From Lentibacillus juripiscarius JCM 12147 (lineage in GTDB: Bacteria > Bacillota > Bacilli > Bacillales_D > Amphibacillaceae), in NCBI GenBank assembly GCA_001311805.1, contig BBCA01000075.1, positions 1 through 11,755 on the forward strand: a stretch of 11,755 nt of DNA, written 5' to 3'. Below the pieces are notes generated by a model. It saw only the letters and a list, made by a program, of their open reading frames with translations. It did not search any database and had not been told where the DNA came from. Position 1 is the first letter of the stretch, and the number at the start of each line of letters is the position of its first letter. Below are positions 1 to 7,833 of the stretch, piece after piece. The position numbers and the translations under genes were made by a program.

Positions 1-84
1 ACGGTGATGAGTGCCTTTTTCATGTATCATCATCAGCTTTTGACAATCACCGCCAAGAAGAAACATTCTCAAAGTTTTCTTCTT
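1..84. other. Upstream segment with two inverted repeats, no gene seen
   Basis: No coding region is recognisable before the trpS promoter. Two inverted repeats are visible: CGGTGAT at 2-8 with ATCACCG at 46-52, and AAGAAGAAA at 55-63 with TTTCTTCTT at 76-84. The second could be the end of an upstream transcript, but no clean T-tract follows it. TTGACA at 40-45 looks like a -35 box but has no good -10 partner (CATTCT at 64-69, 18-bp spacing). Confidence 0.3.
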
Positions 85-111
85 GCATTTCGCCACAGAA
101 CTATATATACT
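83..111 (+). promoter_or_regulatory. Probable SigA promoter of trpS
   Basis: TTGCAT at 83-88 and TATACT at 106-111 are separated by exactly 17 bp. The -10 box matches the consensus at 5 of 6 positions. The predicted start near 118 lies just before the first stem of the T-box leader, which is the expected arrangement. Confidence 0.6.
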
Positions 112-130
112 GAAAAAAACTAATACCATT

Positions 131-1356
<1,226 letters not shown>

Positions 1357-1418
1357 AGAGAACTAGGCTGGGATTACTTAATGCAGTGAAAATTTTCAAG
1401 TCCCAGTATAATTGCGTG

Positions 1419-1462
1419 AAAAAAGGGGGTGCCTCAGCTACTATTAACTGGGGCACCCCTTT
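1419..1462. terminator. Bidirectional terminator between trpS and yjbA
   Basis: GGGGTGCC at 1426-1433 pairs with GGCACCCC at 1452-1459, extended by TCAG 1434-1437 with CTGG 1448-1451, around a 10-base loop. Read on the minus strand the stem is followed by six T (A run 1419-1424), so it is strongest for yjbA. On the plus strand three T follow, and it can serve trpS as well. Confidence 0.85.
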
Positions 1463-1477
1463 GCCATATAGATAGAG

Positions 1478-1569
1478 ACTTTGGCGTTTCAGATGTGAAC
1501 TTTAGCGTTTTTTAGTAAACTTTGGCGAATTTCATGTGAACTTTAGCGTTTCTGCACCAAACTTTAGCG
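1478..1569 (-). repeat. Five-copy 9-bp repeat at about 21-bp spacing in the yjbA 3' UTR
   Basis: On the plus strand ACTTTRGCG occurs at 1478-1486, 1499-1507, 1519-1527, 1540-1548 and 1561-1569. The steps are 21, 20, 21 and 21 bp. Three copies have A and two have G at the variable position. The linkers are less conserved, although CATGTGA or GATGTGA precedes two copies. On the coding strand of yjbA the core reads CGCTAAAGT and lies between its stop codon and terminator. Confidence 0.85.
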
Positions 1570-1580
1570 TTTTCATCAAA

Positions 1581-2342
1581 TTATTTCAGCTTTGACGTAT
1601 CTTGCTTCGGCTCCTGTTCCACTTCCCACATTTTCTCAAGAAACGGCTGTCCTTTGATCATTTTCGCACACAAGTCTTCATGCCATTCGCTCCACCCAGA
1701 TTTGACACCTTCATACAGCGCTTCCCATACGGTGTTTTCGTCCATGTACCGTATATATGGGTATTGTTTTGGATCCCATTCGGTCAGCCAGTAGCGGAGT
1801 TCTTCCAAGTTATTGGCTGTGCGCAGCTGATCTAATGCGATCATGAGCACCTGCTTCAGATTGCGTTCCTTACGGGTCAGCCCGTGGATCAGCTCCGGCT
1901 CCATCGATAGAATATGGTATTCTTTTTCTACTTGCCTTCCATCAAAGTTGAACGTTTCGGGTTTCGTTGTCTTGATCATGTCGAAAACGAGCTGTTCCTG
2001 TCTTGGTATGAGCCTGCTCTTGCGGACAGGGATTTGATAGCCGATTGTATCGATTGCAATAATATCTTTTCCGTCTGTTAAAACCGCTGCATATTCAAGA
2101 GGGCTGCGTTCCTGCCCTTTTCGCATATATGCACGCTTATAGATTTTGTTCATCATGTCATCAGGCAAATCATGTAAGTCATTTTCAATGTAATCAAAAA
2201 GCGCTTCGGATATGTATAACAGCGGAACCTGATCCAGCAGCTCAATTCCGTCATTTTTCCGCCATTCATGAAAATAGCAGACACTATAGCCGTTCTCTTC
2301 GCCCTCGAACCAGTTCACCCAGACGTCATGTAAATATAACAT
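1581..2342 (-). CDS. yjbA: YjbA family protein (UPF0736/DUF3603), function unknown
   Basis: An intact gene for about 253 residues that I recognise as the B. subtilis YjbA family, a Bacillaceae protein of unknown function. Shared stretches include the start [19 protein letters not shown], then [53 protein letters not shown] and [11 protein letters not shown] near the end. The protein is soluble and acidic-aromatic, with no signal peptide or membrane segment. The ATG at 2342 is preferred: GAGGGG ends six bases before it and the family begins MLYLHD. A GTG two codons further out would sit directly against that ribosome site. The gene converges on trpS, as in B. subtilis, but the oligopeptide-permease genes found between it and fabF there are absent. 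Confidence 0.9.
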   Translation of the reverse strand: MLYLHDVWVNWFEGEENGYSVCYFHEWRKNDGIELLDQVPLLYISEALFDYIENDLHDLPDDMMNKIYKRAYMRKGQERSPLEYAAVLTDGKDIIAIDTIGYQIPVRKSRLIPRQEQLVFDMIKTTKPETFNFDGRQVEKEYHILSMEPELIHGLTRKERNLKQVLMIALDQLRTANNLEELRYWLTEWDPKQYPYIRYMDENTVWEALYEGVKSGWSEWHEDLCAKMIKGQPFLEKMWEVEQEPKQDTSKLK

Positions 2343-2485
2343 AAACACCCCTCGCTTTATGAATGAATCGTTTAGAATACATTATGACCATCTGAAAAAA
2401 TTATTCGATTCATTGGAAAACGCGGGCATCATTTATGACCGGACCATAGGTTAACAAAATACCCTAGCGAAACAAACAAATATTT

Positions 2486-2691
2486 TCAGGAGCCTTTCGG
2501 ATACCGAAAAAGCGGAATCGCAATCAGCACTAAGCCAATTGGCAAAAGTAGCATTCAGGTCGTCCTGCGATAAAAATAAAATAATCAGCCCAGGAAACCC
2601 CAACAGGCAAAAAATTCATATACGCAATGATGGTCACTCCGCCGGTAACAGCCAGTCCAAATCCCGTCAAAAATAAAAACAGATACCCCAA
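2486..2691 (-). CDS. Small two-helix membrane protein, one frameshift, unnamed
   Basis: I do not recognise a named family. The TTG at 2691 is the best start: AGGTGGTG (about 2699-2706) matches the ribosome site at 7 of 8 positions, and a perfect TATAAT lies at 2731-2736. An in-frame ATG at 2769 would lie upstream of that promoter and has no ribosome site. The frame reads GYLFLFLTGFGLAVTGGV, then IIAYMNFLPVGVSWADYFIF, then AGRPECYF, and breaks at the A4 run 2544-2547. One added base restores LPIGLVLIAIPLFRYPKGS and a stop at 2486. The result is about 68 residues with hydrophobic segments at roughly 2-25 and 51-61, plus a moderately hydrophobic stretch around the DYF motif. The Pro-Glu-Cys-Tyr element between the segments is distinctive. 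It lies downstream of fabF but has its own promoter. Confidence 0.65.
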
Positions 2692-2730
2692 TTCAGCACA
2701 CCACCTATGCTCGTCCTTTCCATTTACTTC

Positions 2731-2736
2731 ATTATA
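2731..2736 (-). promoter_or_regulatory. Perfect -10 box before the 68-residue gene
   Basis: TATAAT on the minus strand, with a predicted start near 2724, some 33 bases before the TTG start codon. No convincing -35 box is seen at 16-18 bp, so an activator or another element may be needed. Confidence 0.4.
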
Positions 2737-2769
2737 TGCGCGAGATGGAAATTCATGACGGTTGTTCAT

Positions 2770-2913
2770 TTGAAAGCATCCATTTACTGGTTGGGCCGAC
2801 AGCCGAATCCGCTGATACTTTGCCCGGAAAAAACCTGATACCCTGACCGGTCAAGTGCGCTCCTGAATTCGACAAAATTCGGGAAGTGACAGGCACCAGG
2901 CGCACCAGCCCAA
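2770..2913. other. Non-coding stretch with palindromes, possible interspersed repeat
   Basis: No gene is seen. It holds a perfect 10-bp palindrome TGACCGGTCA at 2844-2853, an inverted GAATT/AATTC pair at 2865-2880, and, on the minus strand, CTGGTGC twice with two bases between (about 2896-2911). The mixture resembles the intergenic repeat elements common in Bacillaceae, but copy number cannot be judged from one window. Confidence 0.35.
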
Positions 2914-2940
2914 TAAAAAACTGACCACCGGAGCAGTCAG
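2914..2940 (-). terminator. Terminator of fabF
   Basis: On the minus strand CTGACTGC pairs with GTGGTCAG around a TCCG loop (2921-2940), followed by six T at 2915-2920. It begins ten bases after the fabF stop codon. Confidence 0.8.
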
Positions 2941-2949
2941 CCTTCGTAC

Positions 2950-4185
2950 TTACGTATACTTTTTGAAAACAAGTGCTGCATTGTGCCCGCCAAAGCCGAG
3001 TGAGTTACTCATCACAACATTGACATCCTGTTTCCTCGATTCGTTCGGGACATAATCCAAATCACAATCCGGATCCGGCGTCTCGTAGTTCATCGTTGCC
3101 GGTATAATACCATCGTCGATTGATTTCAAGGAAATAACAGATTCCAGTCCTCCGGCAGCCCCGAGCAAGTGGCCTGTCACCCCTTTAGTGGACGACATAG
3201 CAAGTTTTGAGGCATGGTCGCCGAATACCTCTTTAACAGCTTGGGTTTCGTATTTATCATTCAGTTCGGTGCTTGTCCCATGAGCGTTGATATAATCTAC
3301 TTCTTCCAATGCAATCCCAGCATCCTCTACTGCCTGCTTCATGGCGCGTGCAGCTCCCTCTCCATTTTCAGCAGGGGCTGTAATATGATAGGCATCACCG
3401 GTTGCAGCATAGCCAACAATTTCGCCATAAATATGCGCACCCCGGTCGATCGCTGATTCGAGTGTTTCCAGCAGCAGTATTCCGGCACCTTCACCCATAA
3501 CGAATCCATCACGGTCTTTATCAAACGGCCGGCTCGCTTTTTCTGGGTGTTCATTTGTCGACAATGCCTTCATCGCCGAAAATCCGGCAAATGCCATATT
3601 GGTAATTGGAGCTTCTGTACCGCCAGCAATCATGAAATCGGCATCTCCGCGTTCAATTGCTTTATACGCATCACCAATCGAATTCGCCCCAGATGCACAG
3701 GCAGTTGTTGTACATGAATTGATGCCTTTCGCACCAAGCTGAATAGAAACTTGTCCTGCCGCCATATCCGGAATCATCATTGGTACAAAAAATGGGCTGA
3801 CACGGCGTGCGCCTTTATTCAACAATTTGGTGTGCTGATCCTCAAGGGTACCCATGCCCCCGATACCGGAACCAACCCAGACACCGACACGGTTAGCGTT
3901 GGATGCATCAATCGTCAGACCAGCATCATCAACGGCCATGCGTGCTGCCGCTACGGCATATTGTGTGAACAGGTCCATTTTTCGGGCGTCTTTTTCCATA
4001 TAATTAGTCGGGTCAAAATCTTTTACTTCCGCTGCTGCAGTTGCCGGAAGTTCTTCCGTGTCTATGCGGCTGATATGAGCAATGCCAGTATTGCCGGCAA
4101 CAACATTATCCCACATCGTCCCAACGTTATTGCCATTGGGTGATATTGTGCCAAGACCGGTCACAACCACTCTTCTTTCCACCAT
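2950..4185 (-). CDS. fabF: 3-oxoacyl-[acyl-carrier-protein] synthase II
   Basis: Condensing enzyme of type II fatty-acid synthesis that elongates acyl-ACP with malonyl-ACP in the cytoplasm. The 411-residue frame is intact and of normal family length. The thiolase-fold catalytic triad is complete: Cys163 in [13 protein letters not shown], His302 in [11 protein letters not shown] and His339 in [12 protein letters not shown], with the conserved Lys334. The start signature [13 protein letters not shown] and the end signature [16 protein letters not shown] are both present. ATG 4185 follows TAGGAGGAG with good spacing. It lies 30 bases after the fabH stop codon, so the two are almost certainly one operon, as with fabHA-fabF in B. 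subtilis, and share the FapR-type control upstream of fabH. A terminator follows directly. Confidence 0.98.
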   Translation of the reverse strand: MVERRVVVTGLGTISPNGNNVGTMWDNVVAGNTGIAHISRIDTEELPATAAAEVKDFDPTNYMEKDARKMDLFTQYAVAAARMAVDDAGLTIDASNANRVGVWVGSGIGGMGTLEDQHTKLLNKGARRVSPFFVPMMIPDMAAGQVSIQLGAKGINSCTTTACASGANSIGDAYKAIERGDADFMIAGGTEAPITNMAFAGFSAMKALSTNEHPEKASRPFDKDRDGFVMGEGAGILLLETLESAIDRGAHIYGEIVGYAATGDAYHITAPAENGEGAARAMKQAVEDAGIALEEVDYINAHGTSTELNDKYETQAVKEVFGDHASKLAMSSTKGVTGHLLGAAGGLESVISLKSIDDGIIPATMNYETPDPDCDLDYVPNESRKQDVNVVMSNSLGFGGHNAALVFKKYT

Positions 4186-4215
4186 TTCATACTCCTCCTA
4201 TAGACTTTTAAAATC

Positions 4216-5157
4216 CTATCGGCCCCAGCGCAGTGCAATAGCACCCCAGGTCAGTCCTCCGCCAAAGCCAACGAGAACGAGTAAATCATTATCTTTTATT
4301 TTACCACTTTTCACATCTTCTGATAAAGCAATCGGTATGGACGCAGAAGAAGTATTGCCATATCTTTTCACAGAGGTTGCCATTTTTTCCTCGGCAATAC
4401 CAAGTCGTTCGCGGGCTGCTTCCATTATCCGGATATTTGCCTGGTGCGGAATCAGGTAATCCACATCTTCTTTTGCATAACCGGCCTTTTCAACGACATT
4501 AACCGATGATTCCGGCATTTGCCGTACTGCAAATTTAAACACTTCACGTCCGTTCATGAACAAATAGTCTGTCTCCTGATCCTGATACAGTTCCTTACCA
4601 CCGGAGCCATCTGCACCAAGTTCAAAGGACAGAATACCTTTCCCTTCCGAAACAGGTCCGACGATTGCTGCACCGGCACCATCACCAAAGAGAACACATG
4701 TATTCCGGTCTTCCCAGTCGGTGATTTTGGAAAGTTTCTCCACACCGACAACCAGAATATTGCGGTATGCATTGGTTTCAATGAATTGTTTTGCCGTAAT
4801 CAGCCCATACATGAAGCCGGAGCATGCCGCACTGACATCCATTGCCGCAACAGTTCGCGCGCCAAGCCGGTCCTGCAGCATGCATGCGACCGATGGAAAT
4901 GGTGTATCAGGTGTGACCGTAGCAACTAGAATCATATCCAGTTCCTGCGCTTCCATATTCGCTTCTTCCAATGCATTCTTTGCCGCATAGTAAGCCATAT
5001 CCGACGTATCGATATCATCGTCCGCAATCCGCCGTTCTTCAATGCCAGTTCTCGTCCGAATCCATTCGTCACTTGTATCCACTATTTTTTCCATGTCTTT
5101 ATTCGTCACAACATTCTTCGGTACATAATGCCCGGTGCCCAACAGGCCAGCGTTCAT
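4216..5157 (-). CDS. fabH: 3-oxoacyl-[acyl-carrier-protein] synthase III
   Basis: Initiating condensing enzyme of fatty-acid synthesis, joining an acyl-CoA primer to malonyl-ACP. In Bacillaceae it prefers branched primers. The intact frame has 313 residues, the normal length. The triad is Cys112 ([12 protein letters not shown]), His238 ([10 protein letters not shown], with the ACP-contacting arginine) and Asn268 ([11 protein letters not shown]). The GDGAGA and [11 protein letters not shown] motifs are present. ATG 5157 follows AAGGAG at the usual distance. It is the first gene of a two-gene operon with fabF. The upstream 120 bases hold a promoter overlapped by a FapR-type operator, so repression relieved by malonyl-CoA is expected from the family. 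The sequence matches the primary fabHA-type locus by context. Confidence 0.97.
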   Translation of the reverse strand: MNAGLLGTGHYVPKNVVTNKDMEKIVDTSDEWIRTRTGIEERRIADDDIDTSDMAYYAAKNALEEANMEAQELDMILVATVTPDTPFPSVACMLQDRLGARTVAAMDVSAACSGFMYGLITAKQFIETNAYRNILVVGVEKLSKITDWEDRNTCVLFGDGAGAAIVGPVSEGKGILSFELGADGSGGKELYQDQETDYLFMNGREVFKFAVRQMPESSVNVVEKAGYAKEDVDYLIPHQANIRIMEAARERLGIAEEKMATSVKRYGNTSSASIPIALSEDVKSGKIKDNDLLVLVGFGGGLTWGAIALRWGR

Positions 5158-5175
5158 ATTTCCATCTCCTTGCTA

Positions 5176-5190
5176 ACTATTATTAATAGT
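5176..5190. repeat. Perfect 7-bp inverted repeat before the fabH ribosome site
   Basis: ACTATTA and TAATAGT flank a single T, forming a 15-bp near-palindrome in the fabH 5' UTR a few bases from AAGGAG. With a one-base centre it cannot fold as a simple RNA hairpin, so a protein-binding site is more likely if it has a function. Confidence 0.4.
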
Positions 5191-5223
5191 ACGAGCTCAT
5201 AAACCAACCTCTAATAGCTATTC

Positions 5224-5240
5224 TTATGACTTGGTACTAA
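5224..5240 (-). promoter_or_regulatory. FapR-type operator of fabHF
   Basis: The minus strand reads TTAGTACCAAGTCATAA, agreeing with the Gram-positive FapR box (TTAGTACC half followed by an imperfect TNNTAA half). It starts at the last base of the -10 box and covers the predicted transcription start, the position at which FapR represses in B. subtilis. FapR is released by malonyl-CoA. Confidence 0.8.
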
Positions 5241-5268
5241 TTTTAATGCATTCACCGTTTACATGCAA
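5240..5268 (-). promoter_or_regulatory. SigA promoter of fabH-fabF
   Basis: On the minus strand TTGCAT (5268-5263) and TAAAAT (5245-5240) are 17 bp apart. The -10 box matches at 5 of 6 positions. The predicted start is near 5233, inside the FapR-type site. Confidence 0.75.
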
Positions 5269-5279
5269 GCCCGAAATCC

Positions 5280-6243
5280 TTAGTCTATCTCCCGTTCATT
5301 CGGCAAGAGACCGGTGTCCTTATATGCTTGTACTTCCTCCAGTATGTTCTTCCGGAATTCTTCGGGCACATCCGGGCTGAACTTTCCAAGCGATATGACG
5401 TCGTCCTGGAAGTCAAACGTCAGCACACCACCGCGCAGATCACCTTCATTATATTTATCCGCTGCCATCTCGTATAGTTCGCTTACATGCTGGACAGTGC
5501 TTGTCAGAACAGTCTCTTCTGCAATGGACGATTGATCGGCCACATAACCTACTGTATAGATACCATCGTCACTAGCCTGCTCAATAATTGAAGTACTATA
5601 TGCATCACCCGTTGGATATACGACATCCACGTTTTTCGATTGCATATTCTCATACATCGTCATGGCTTTCTGTTTATCATTCCAGCTGTTATTGTAACTG
5701 ATTGCAACCTCTGCAGACTGATTCTGGTATTTGACCCCTTCATAGAATCCTTCTATCTCGGGCTGCCATTCAAACGTGCCAAGTACACCAACATGATTGG
5801 TCCCGGTCATTTTGCCGGCCATCATACCAGCAAAAACCCATTGCATGTGCATTGAAATTAAAGCTTGTCACACCCTCATTGAATTGACCGCCGTTAAAAT
5901 AAACAAAATGAACATCCGGATAGGATTCCGAAATGTTGTCAAAATACTCCCCATATGTACTGCTGTGCCCGAAGATTAGGTTGACGCCATTACGGACAAA
6001 TTCATCCACCGCTTCTTTTACTTCTTGCTTGGTACGGATGCCTTCTTTATAAAACACATCAGTATCATATTCCTCTTCAATCGCCAGCAACCCCTCGTAC
6101 CCTTTTTGTTCCATGGATCATCATGAACGGACGTTTCCACCAGCATGCCAACATTCTGCAAATCACCTGACGAAAACATAGAAGAGCAGCCGGTCAGTGG
6201 GGCAATAAGCAATATGGGCAAAGCATGATTGATATTTTTTCAC
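5280..6243 (-). CDS. med: Med-like BMP-family lipoprotein, frame broken three times
   Basis: Matches B. subtilis Med, a positive regulator of competence built on the BMP/PnrA substrate-binding fold. Recognisable blocks run in order across three frames: NVGMLVETSVHDDPWN, KGYEGLLAIEEEYDTDVFYK, GVNLIFGHSSTYGEYF, HVGVLGTFEWQPEIEGFYEG, VDVVYPTGDAY and EETVLTSTVQHV. The breaks are at the T6 run 6235-6240, the CCCTTTTT stretch 6100-6107 and the A5 run 5832-5836. Repair gives about 320 residues, close to the family length. The GTG at 6243 has GGAGT eight bases upstream. After repair the N-terminus is a lipoprotein signal ending LTGC (Cys about residue 19), so the protein should be anchored outside the membrane. 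It lies upstream of fabH as in B. subtilis, but the usual partner comZ is not present. Confidence 0.88.
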
Positions 6244-6281
6244 CTATTTCACTCCATTTTTCCTCATAATTGCTGTTACTT

Positions 6282-6888
6282 TTATTCTAGCTTGCTGACA
6301 TGCTTTCGTAAAACGTCAGTACCATGAATCAATAGAATTTTTTGTAATTCCGGTAATGATTTTTTACTGATTGGATTGACTCTTCTAAGGGCTGCTGGTT
6401 CCGAATAAAAGGAAATGCTCATGTCTGGCATCTTCTGCGGATTTGTCATGTACTGATTTGACATTCAATTCGGAGGGCAAGCTGGATGCTTGAAGCCACT
6501 GCAGGAAACCTGTCAGGAAATCATCTATATACACTGCCCTGGAAGTGAATTCCTTTGCTGCAAAAGGGACAAACTCATCCCCGTTATACACACCATCCTG
6601 ATTCATTGGCATCCATTCCCCAAAAAGAAGCGGGAGCTGTATGGTGACAGGTTCCTCCCTATGCATTTTTACCATCTGATCATCAACAGTAATAATCGCA
6701 TTATAGCCGGAGCTTTCCTGGATAACCGGCAGATGACGGAACAGCTCATTTCGCCCGACGAACATTGCCAGGTTCTCTTTCTTTTCCGTTGATAAATCAT
6801 CAATTCCGTCAACACGGCATCCTTCTTCCAATAAGCGGTTAACGATATGGAACCCAATCCAGTGGAAACAGTTCTCTACAGCGTACAT
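6282..6888 (-). CDS. YjaV-like degenerate NAD-dependent epimerase, one frameshift
   Basis: ATG 6888 follows GGAGAGGAG. The first 70 residues resemble the N-terminus of SDR sugar epimerases (WIGFHIVNRLLEEG, then DGIDDLSTEKKENL), but the glycine-rich NAD loop is replaced by ENCFHWIGFH. A later block VTIQLPLLFGEWMPMNQDGV and the Y-I-D-D-F segment also fit that family. No YxxxK catalytic pair is seen, and the protein is short at about 201 residues, so a non-enzymatic role is likely. The frame shifts by one base somewhere between 6464 and 6385. The second frame continues through SEPAALRRVNPISKKSLPEL to a stop at 6282. The place next to med matches B. subtilis yjaV, but I name it from context and not from firm sequence recall. 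Confidence 0.6.
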
Positions 6889-6925
6889 CGATCCGCTCCT
6901 CTCCTTTCTATTATATTTCCTTTTA

Positions 6926-6954
6926 TTTTCACTATCATTTTGATAAACTATATA
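6926..6954 (+). promoter_or_regulatory. Possible promoter of yjzD
   Basis: TTTTCA at 6926-6931 and TATATA at 6949-6954 are 17 bp apart. An overlapping TATAAG at 6951-6956 is an alternative -10 box. The region lies between divergent genes, so a promoter is needed here, but both boxes are imperfect. Confidence 0.4.
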
Positions 6955-6987
6955 AGGAAAGTCTTAAAAAATCGAGGTGGATGGAAC

Positions 6988-7167
6988 ATGCGTTTCTTTT
7001 GGTCCTTTTTCTGGGCAATTCTCATTAGCTGTGTTATTTCATATGTATTGGCAAGCATGGCCGGTAATTCGTTCAGTATGACAAGCGCATTTATGCTTGC
7101 AATCATCATTACCCTTGGTGTGTATATAATGGGTGAAGGCGTATTGAAAGATGAAGCGGAACAATAA
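6988..7167 (+). CDS. yjzD: YjzD-like DUF2929 small membrane protein
   Basis: A 59-residue protein beginning MRFFWSFFWAILISCVISYV, like B. subtilis YjzD and the DUF2929 family, whose function is unknown. Two membrane segments are visible at about residues 3-24 and 31-49, separated by a short Gly/Asn/Ser turn, with an acidic tail ending DEAEQ. ATG 6988 has GAGGTGG at 6974-6980. The frame is open further upstream, but the ribosome site and the family start fix this codon. It is transcribed away from the yjaV-like gene. The yjzD-yjaV-med order is that of B. subtilis, with yjaU missing. Confidence 0.82.
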   Translation: MRFFWSFFWAILISCVISYVLASMAGNSFSMTSAFMLAIIITLGVYIMGEGVLKDEAEQ

Positions 7168-7271
7168 AGGATGCACGGCACTGCTCATATTCGCGCCCCT
7201 TAAGTGGGAGATATAGCAGCACCGCTTGGTCCACGTTTTCCGGTTTTGGCTGGACACAGCAGCTTATGAAT

Positions 7272-7308
7272 AAACCCTTGCCCTCAAGGTCGTGATGGCA
7301 AGGGTTTT
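7272..7308. terminator. Terminator between yjzD and the Gly/Tyr-rich gene
   Basis: AAACCCTTGCC (7272-7282) and GGCAAGGGTTT (7297-7307) form a perfect 11-bp stem around a 14-base loop, ending in four T on the plus strand. The A-rich 5' flank lets it work for the convergent gene as well. The 104 bases between yjzD and this hairpin hold no recognisable gene. Confidence 0.85.
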
Positions 7309-7321
7309 GTCTATGATGGTA

Positions 7322-7377
7322 GCTGATTGGAAACGAAGCATTCATGTCAAGGGGGGGTTTCCGTTTCGCATATCAGC
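7322..7377 (-). repeat. Two-part inverted repeat after the Gly/Tyr-rich gene
   Basis: GCTGAT (7322-7327) pairs with ATCAGC (7372-7377), and GAAACG (7330-7335) pairs with CGTTTC (7362-7367). The loop holds a run of seven G. It begins three bases beyond the stop codon at 7381-7383, in that gene's 3' UTR, and has no T-tract, so it looks more like an RNA stabilising structure than a terminator. Confidence 0.45.
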
Positions 7378-7380
7378 GGT

Positions 7381-7740
7381 TTAATACCACGGCAGCACAC
7401 TCAGTGCCGTCAATGCGGCTAATGGCAGAATCATCCGTCTGAATCTTCTAGGTCTGTTACCATATCCATAGCCGGGGGTACCGTAGCCATAGCCGTAACC
7501 TCCGTAACCATAACCAGGGTTACCGTAGCCATATCCATAGCCGAAACCGCCAAACCCATGTGGGCGCCAATTATTGTCAAATCCCGATTCTTGGCCTAAA
7601 GGTACCGCCATATAAACGTATTCATCATCCAAACCAGTGATGATCCCATCAACCTGTGTTCCATCATTCACTTCCACTAGCACATAAGAGTGCATATGGT
7701 TCTTGCACAGTTCATACATATGTTGTTGATTATAATGCAT
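7381..7740 (-). CDS. Gly/Tyr-rich small protein, function unknown
   Basis: 119 residues in three parts. Residues 1-47 form a compact domain (MYELCKNHMHSYV, DGTQVDGIITGLDDEYVYMAVP) that reads like a small beta-barrel of the Sm/SH3 kind, although this is my inference. Residues 62-94 are almost only Gly and Tyr, with two Asn or Thr-Pro-Gly interruptions, as in low-complexity structural proteins. Residues 96-119 are an Arg-rich turn (NRPRRFRR) and a hydrophobic end. I recall similar proteins across Bacillaceae but no established function. Some annotations call them phosphatidylinositol kinase, which nothing here supports. ATG 7740 has AGGAGG eight bases upstream. A GTG eleven codons earlier lacks a ribosome site. 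A spore-coat or envelope role is possible. Confidence 0.8.
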   Translation of the reverse strand: MHYNQQHMYELCKNHMHSYVLVEVNDGTQVDGIITGLDDEYVYMAVPLGQESGFDNNWRPHGFGGFGYGYGYGNPGYGYGGYGYGYGTPGYGYGNRPRRFRRMILPLAALTALSVLPWY

Positions 7741-7753
7741 ATTCTCAGCCTCC

Positions 7754-7791
7754 TCACCAACTAGGCTATTCACATGCCCAGTGGTTGGTGA
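7754..7791. repeat. 8-bp inverted repeat between divergent genes
   Basis: TCACCAAC (7754-7761) and GTTGGTGA (7784-7791) are perfect complements separated by 22 bases. On the minus strand the second arm runs straight into the AGGAGG ribosome site of the Gly/Tyr-rich gene, so the site could act as a regulator-binding palindrome or as an RNA hairpin beside that ribosome site. Confidence 0.5.
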
Positions 7792-7833
7792 CTTATTTTG
7801 GGAGAAATAATGTATAAAACAGGGGGAAATACC

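Noticed and set aside
40..69. TTGACA at 40-45 as the trpS -35 box
   Set aside because: The only -10 candidate at 18 bp, CATTCT, is poor. The TTGCAT/TATACT pair at 83-111 is better placed for the T-box leader.
2359..2454. 31-residue plus-strand open frame reading [20 protein letters not shown]
   Set aside because: The composition is protein-like, but it has no ribosome site and no recognised relative; it may be a remnant or chance.
2692..2769. 26-residue N-terminal extension of the small membrane protein from ATG 2769
   Set aside because: It has no ribosome site, and it lies upstream of the perfect TATAAT at 2731-2736 while a strong ribosome site precedes TTG 2691.
7168..7271. Possible small gene such as yjzC between yjzD and its terminator
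   Set aside because: No frame on either strand has a ribosome site with a family-like sequence; short frames there look random.
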